From positions 11,842,001 through 11,906,000 of the forward strand of contig JAMPIQ010000002.1 of NCBI GenBank assembly GCA_024699855.1: a DNA stretch of 64,000 nt, read 5' to 3'. This DNA comes from Aphelenchoides besseyi. Its lineage: Eukaryota; Nematoda; Chromadorea; Rhabditida; Aphelenchoididae. Within the stretch, counting starts at the first letter, position 1. Each line of letters opens with the position of its first letter. Positions 63,254 through 64,000 of this stretch are shown here, piece after piece. Made by a program: the position numbers and the translations under genes. The notes under the pieces were generated by a model, which ran no database searches, had not been told where the DNA came from, and was given only the letters and a program-made list of their open reading frames with translations.

Positions 63254-64000
63254 TTCGAGACTTATTCTTATACGAACATTATTAGCTTTTACTTGAATTC
63301 TATCTAACCATTGTAACGTTTTTTAGCGCATTTAACTGATTCTTTTTGATCATAGATCAACCGTATAGTATCTATTCGAGTATAATTTTGTTGTTGTAAA
63401 TTATATCGTCAGAAAATGCAGCCCACGTGTTTAGTGCTTATCACGGTAAAGAGGAAAAACTTTGAGATTTTGCCATAATCAGTTAACAGCCATTTATACA
63501 CGACATTTCTCCGTCTTTCTGTTGATTTAGATGATCGAATGTTTTTTCTATGCTTTAATTCGGGCTTCGCGCTTTAAGTGCCTTGTTTTTTGAGCTAACG
63601 GTTTGTTCTTCGATACATTTCTCTACTAAAATTTCTGCTCATGTTCTGTGTTCTTAGCATATCGCTGTTTTCCACCATATTCACGTTTCTTGTTTGTTTT
63701 GCTGGAGAATAAAACATCGAAGATGAGGTTGATTTGCTGCGCAAATTGAGGTTCCTAAAGTCTGTTGTTGAGCAGAAATTAGTGAGACTTTAAAGTTATG
63801 TAGAATACATGATGAGGGACAACATCCACGTGAAATAGTTGATCCGTTTGTGCGTAACAGAACATTTGGTGAATTCCTTAAATTTTTGTTCAATTTTTCA
63901 GGTGTGGTCGAGAAAACAAAACTAATTCGTAGTGGACACAGAAAAATCAGCACCGAATTGGTCTCAACAAAAGCCCGTTGACGTAGACCACGGGTACAGT
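63254..64000. other. 3' flank of the ENT gene, to the window end
   Basis: No gene is recognised. A minus-strand frame at 63681-63953 has no domain or splice evidence. A further gene may begin beyond the window. Confidence 0.4.

Overview
The window is eukaryotic and looks like a nematode genome. Introns are mostly 39-60 nt, intergenic gaps are 0.4-3.7 kb, and nearly every gene has a splice-acceptor-like AG 0-55 nt upstream of its start codon, as expected for spliced-leader trans-splicing or 5'UTR introns. The gene set also fits: a patched-related (PTR) permease, SQV-3, a MIG-22-like chondroitin factor, an I-kappa-B-zeta-like ankyrin protein and tandem choline kinases. The species cannot be named from the sequence. 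Nothing bacterial, viral or plasmid-like is visible, and no rRNA, tRNA, CRISPR array or intact transposon was recognised.

Layout, left to right: HIPK kinase (+, 936-4652); TAF12 (-, 5665-7998); a possible small secreted peptide (-, 9292-9522); I-kappa-B-like ankyrin protein (+, 10096-12414); NATD1-type acetyltransferase (+, 13255-13683); an RPA43-like OB protein (-, 14086-14771); a 3.2 kb non-coding stretch; a 13-exon Gln-rich nuclear-type protein of about 1512 aa (+, 17947-25786); a non-coding stretch; a PTR permease with one apparent frameshift (+, 28261-31568); SMG6 endonuclease (-, 31998-35766); ROGDI (-, 36393-37419); a 3.7 kb gap; MIG-22/CHPF (+, 41081-43819); synergin-gamma-like EH protein (+, 44642-45869); a protein with two FGSSTPR motifs (-, 46236-49213) whose first intron holds a small two-TM protein gene on the other strand (+, 48204-48812); V-ATPase subunit c (-, 50814-51430); SQV-3/B4GALT7 (+, 52438-53437); two tandem choline/ethanolamine kinases (+, 54363-57507 and 58504-60008); and an equilibrative nucleoside transporter (+, 61416-63253).

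The exon chains were built by hand from frames, splice signals and conserved motifs. In every multi-exon gene the exon phases add up to an uninterrupted frame, except the PTR gene, which is short by exactly one base. Shared themes are transcription control (HIPK, TAF12, I-kappa-B, perhaps RPA43 and the Gln-rich protein), glycosaminoglycan synthesis (SQV-3 makes the linker, MIG-22 extends chondroitin), phospholipid head-group activation (two choline kinases), and membrane transport or acidification (PTR, ENT, V-ATPase c, ROGDI).

The most notable observations are two GC-AG introns (one inside the HIPK glycine loop, one in a choline kinase whose neighbouring paralogue has GT at the same intron), several very short stop-free introns of 3n length including two or three inside SMG6, an unrecognised protein with a duplicated FGSSTPR motif, and a candidate secreted peptide gene.
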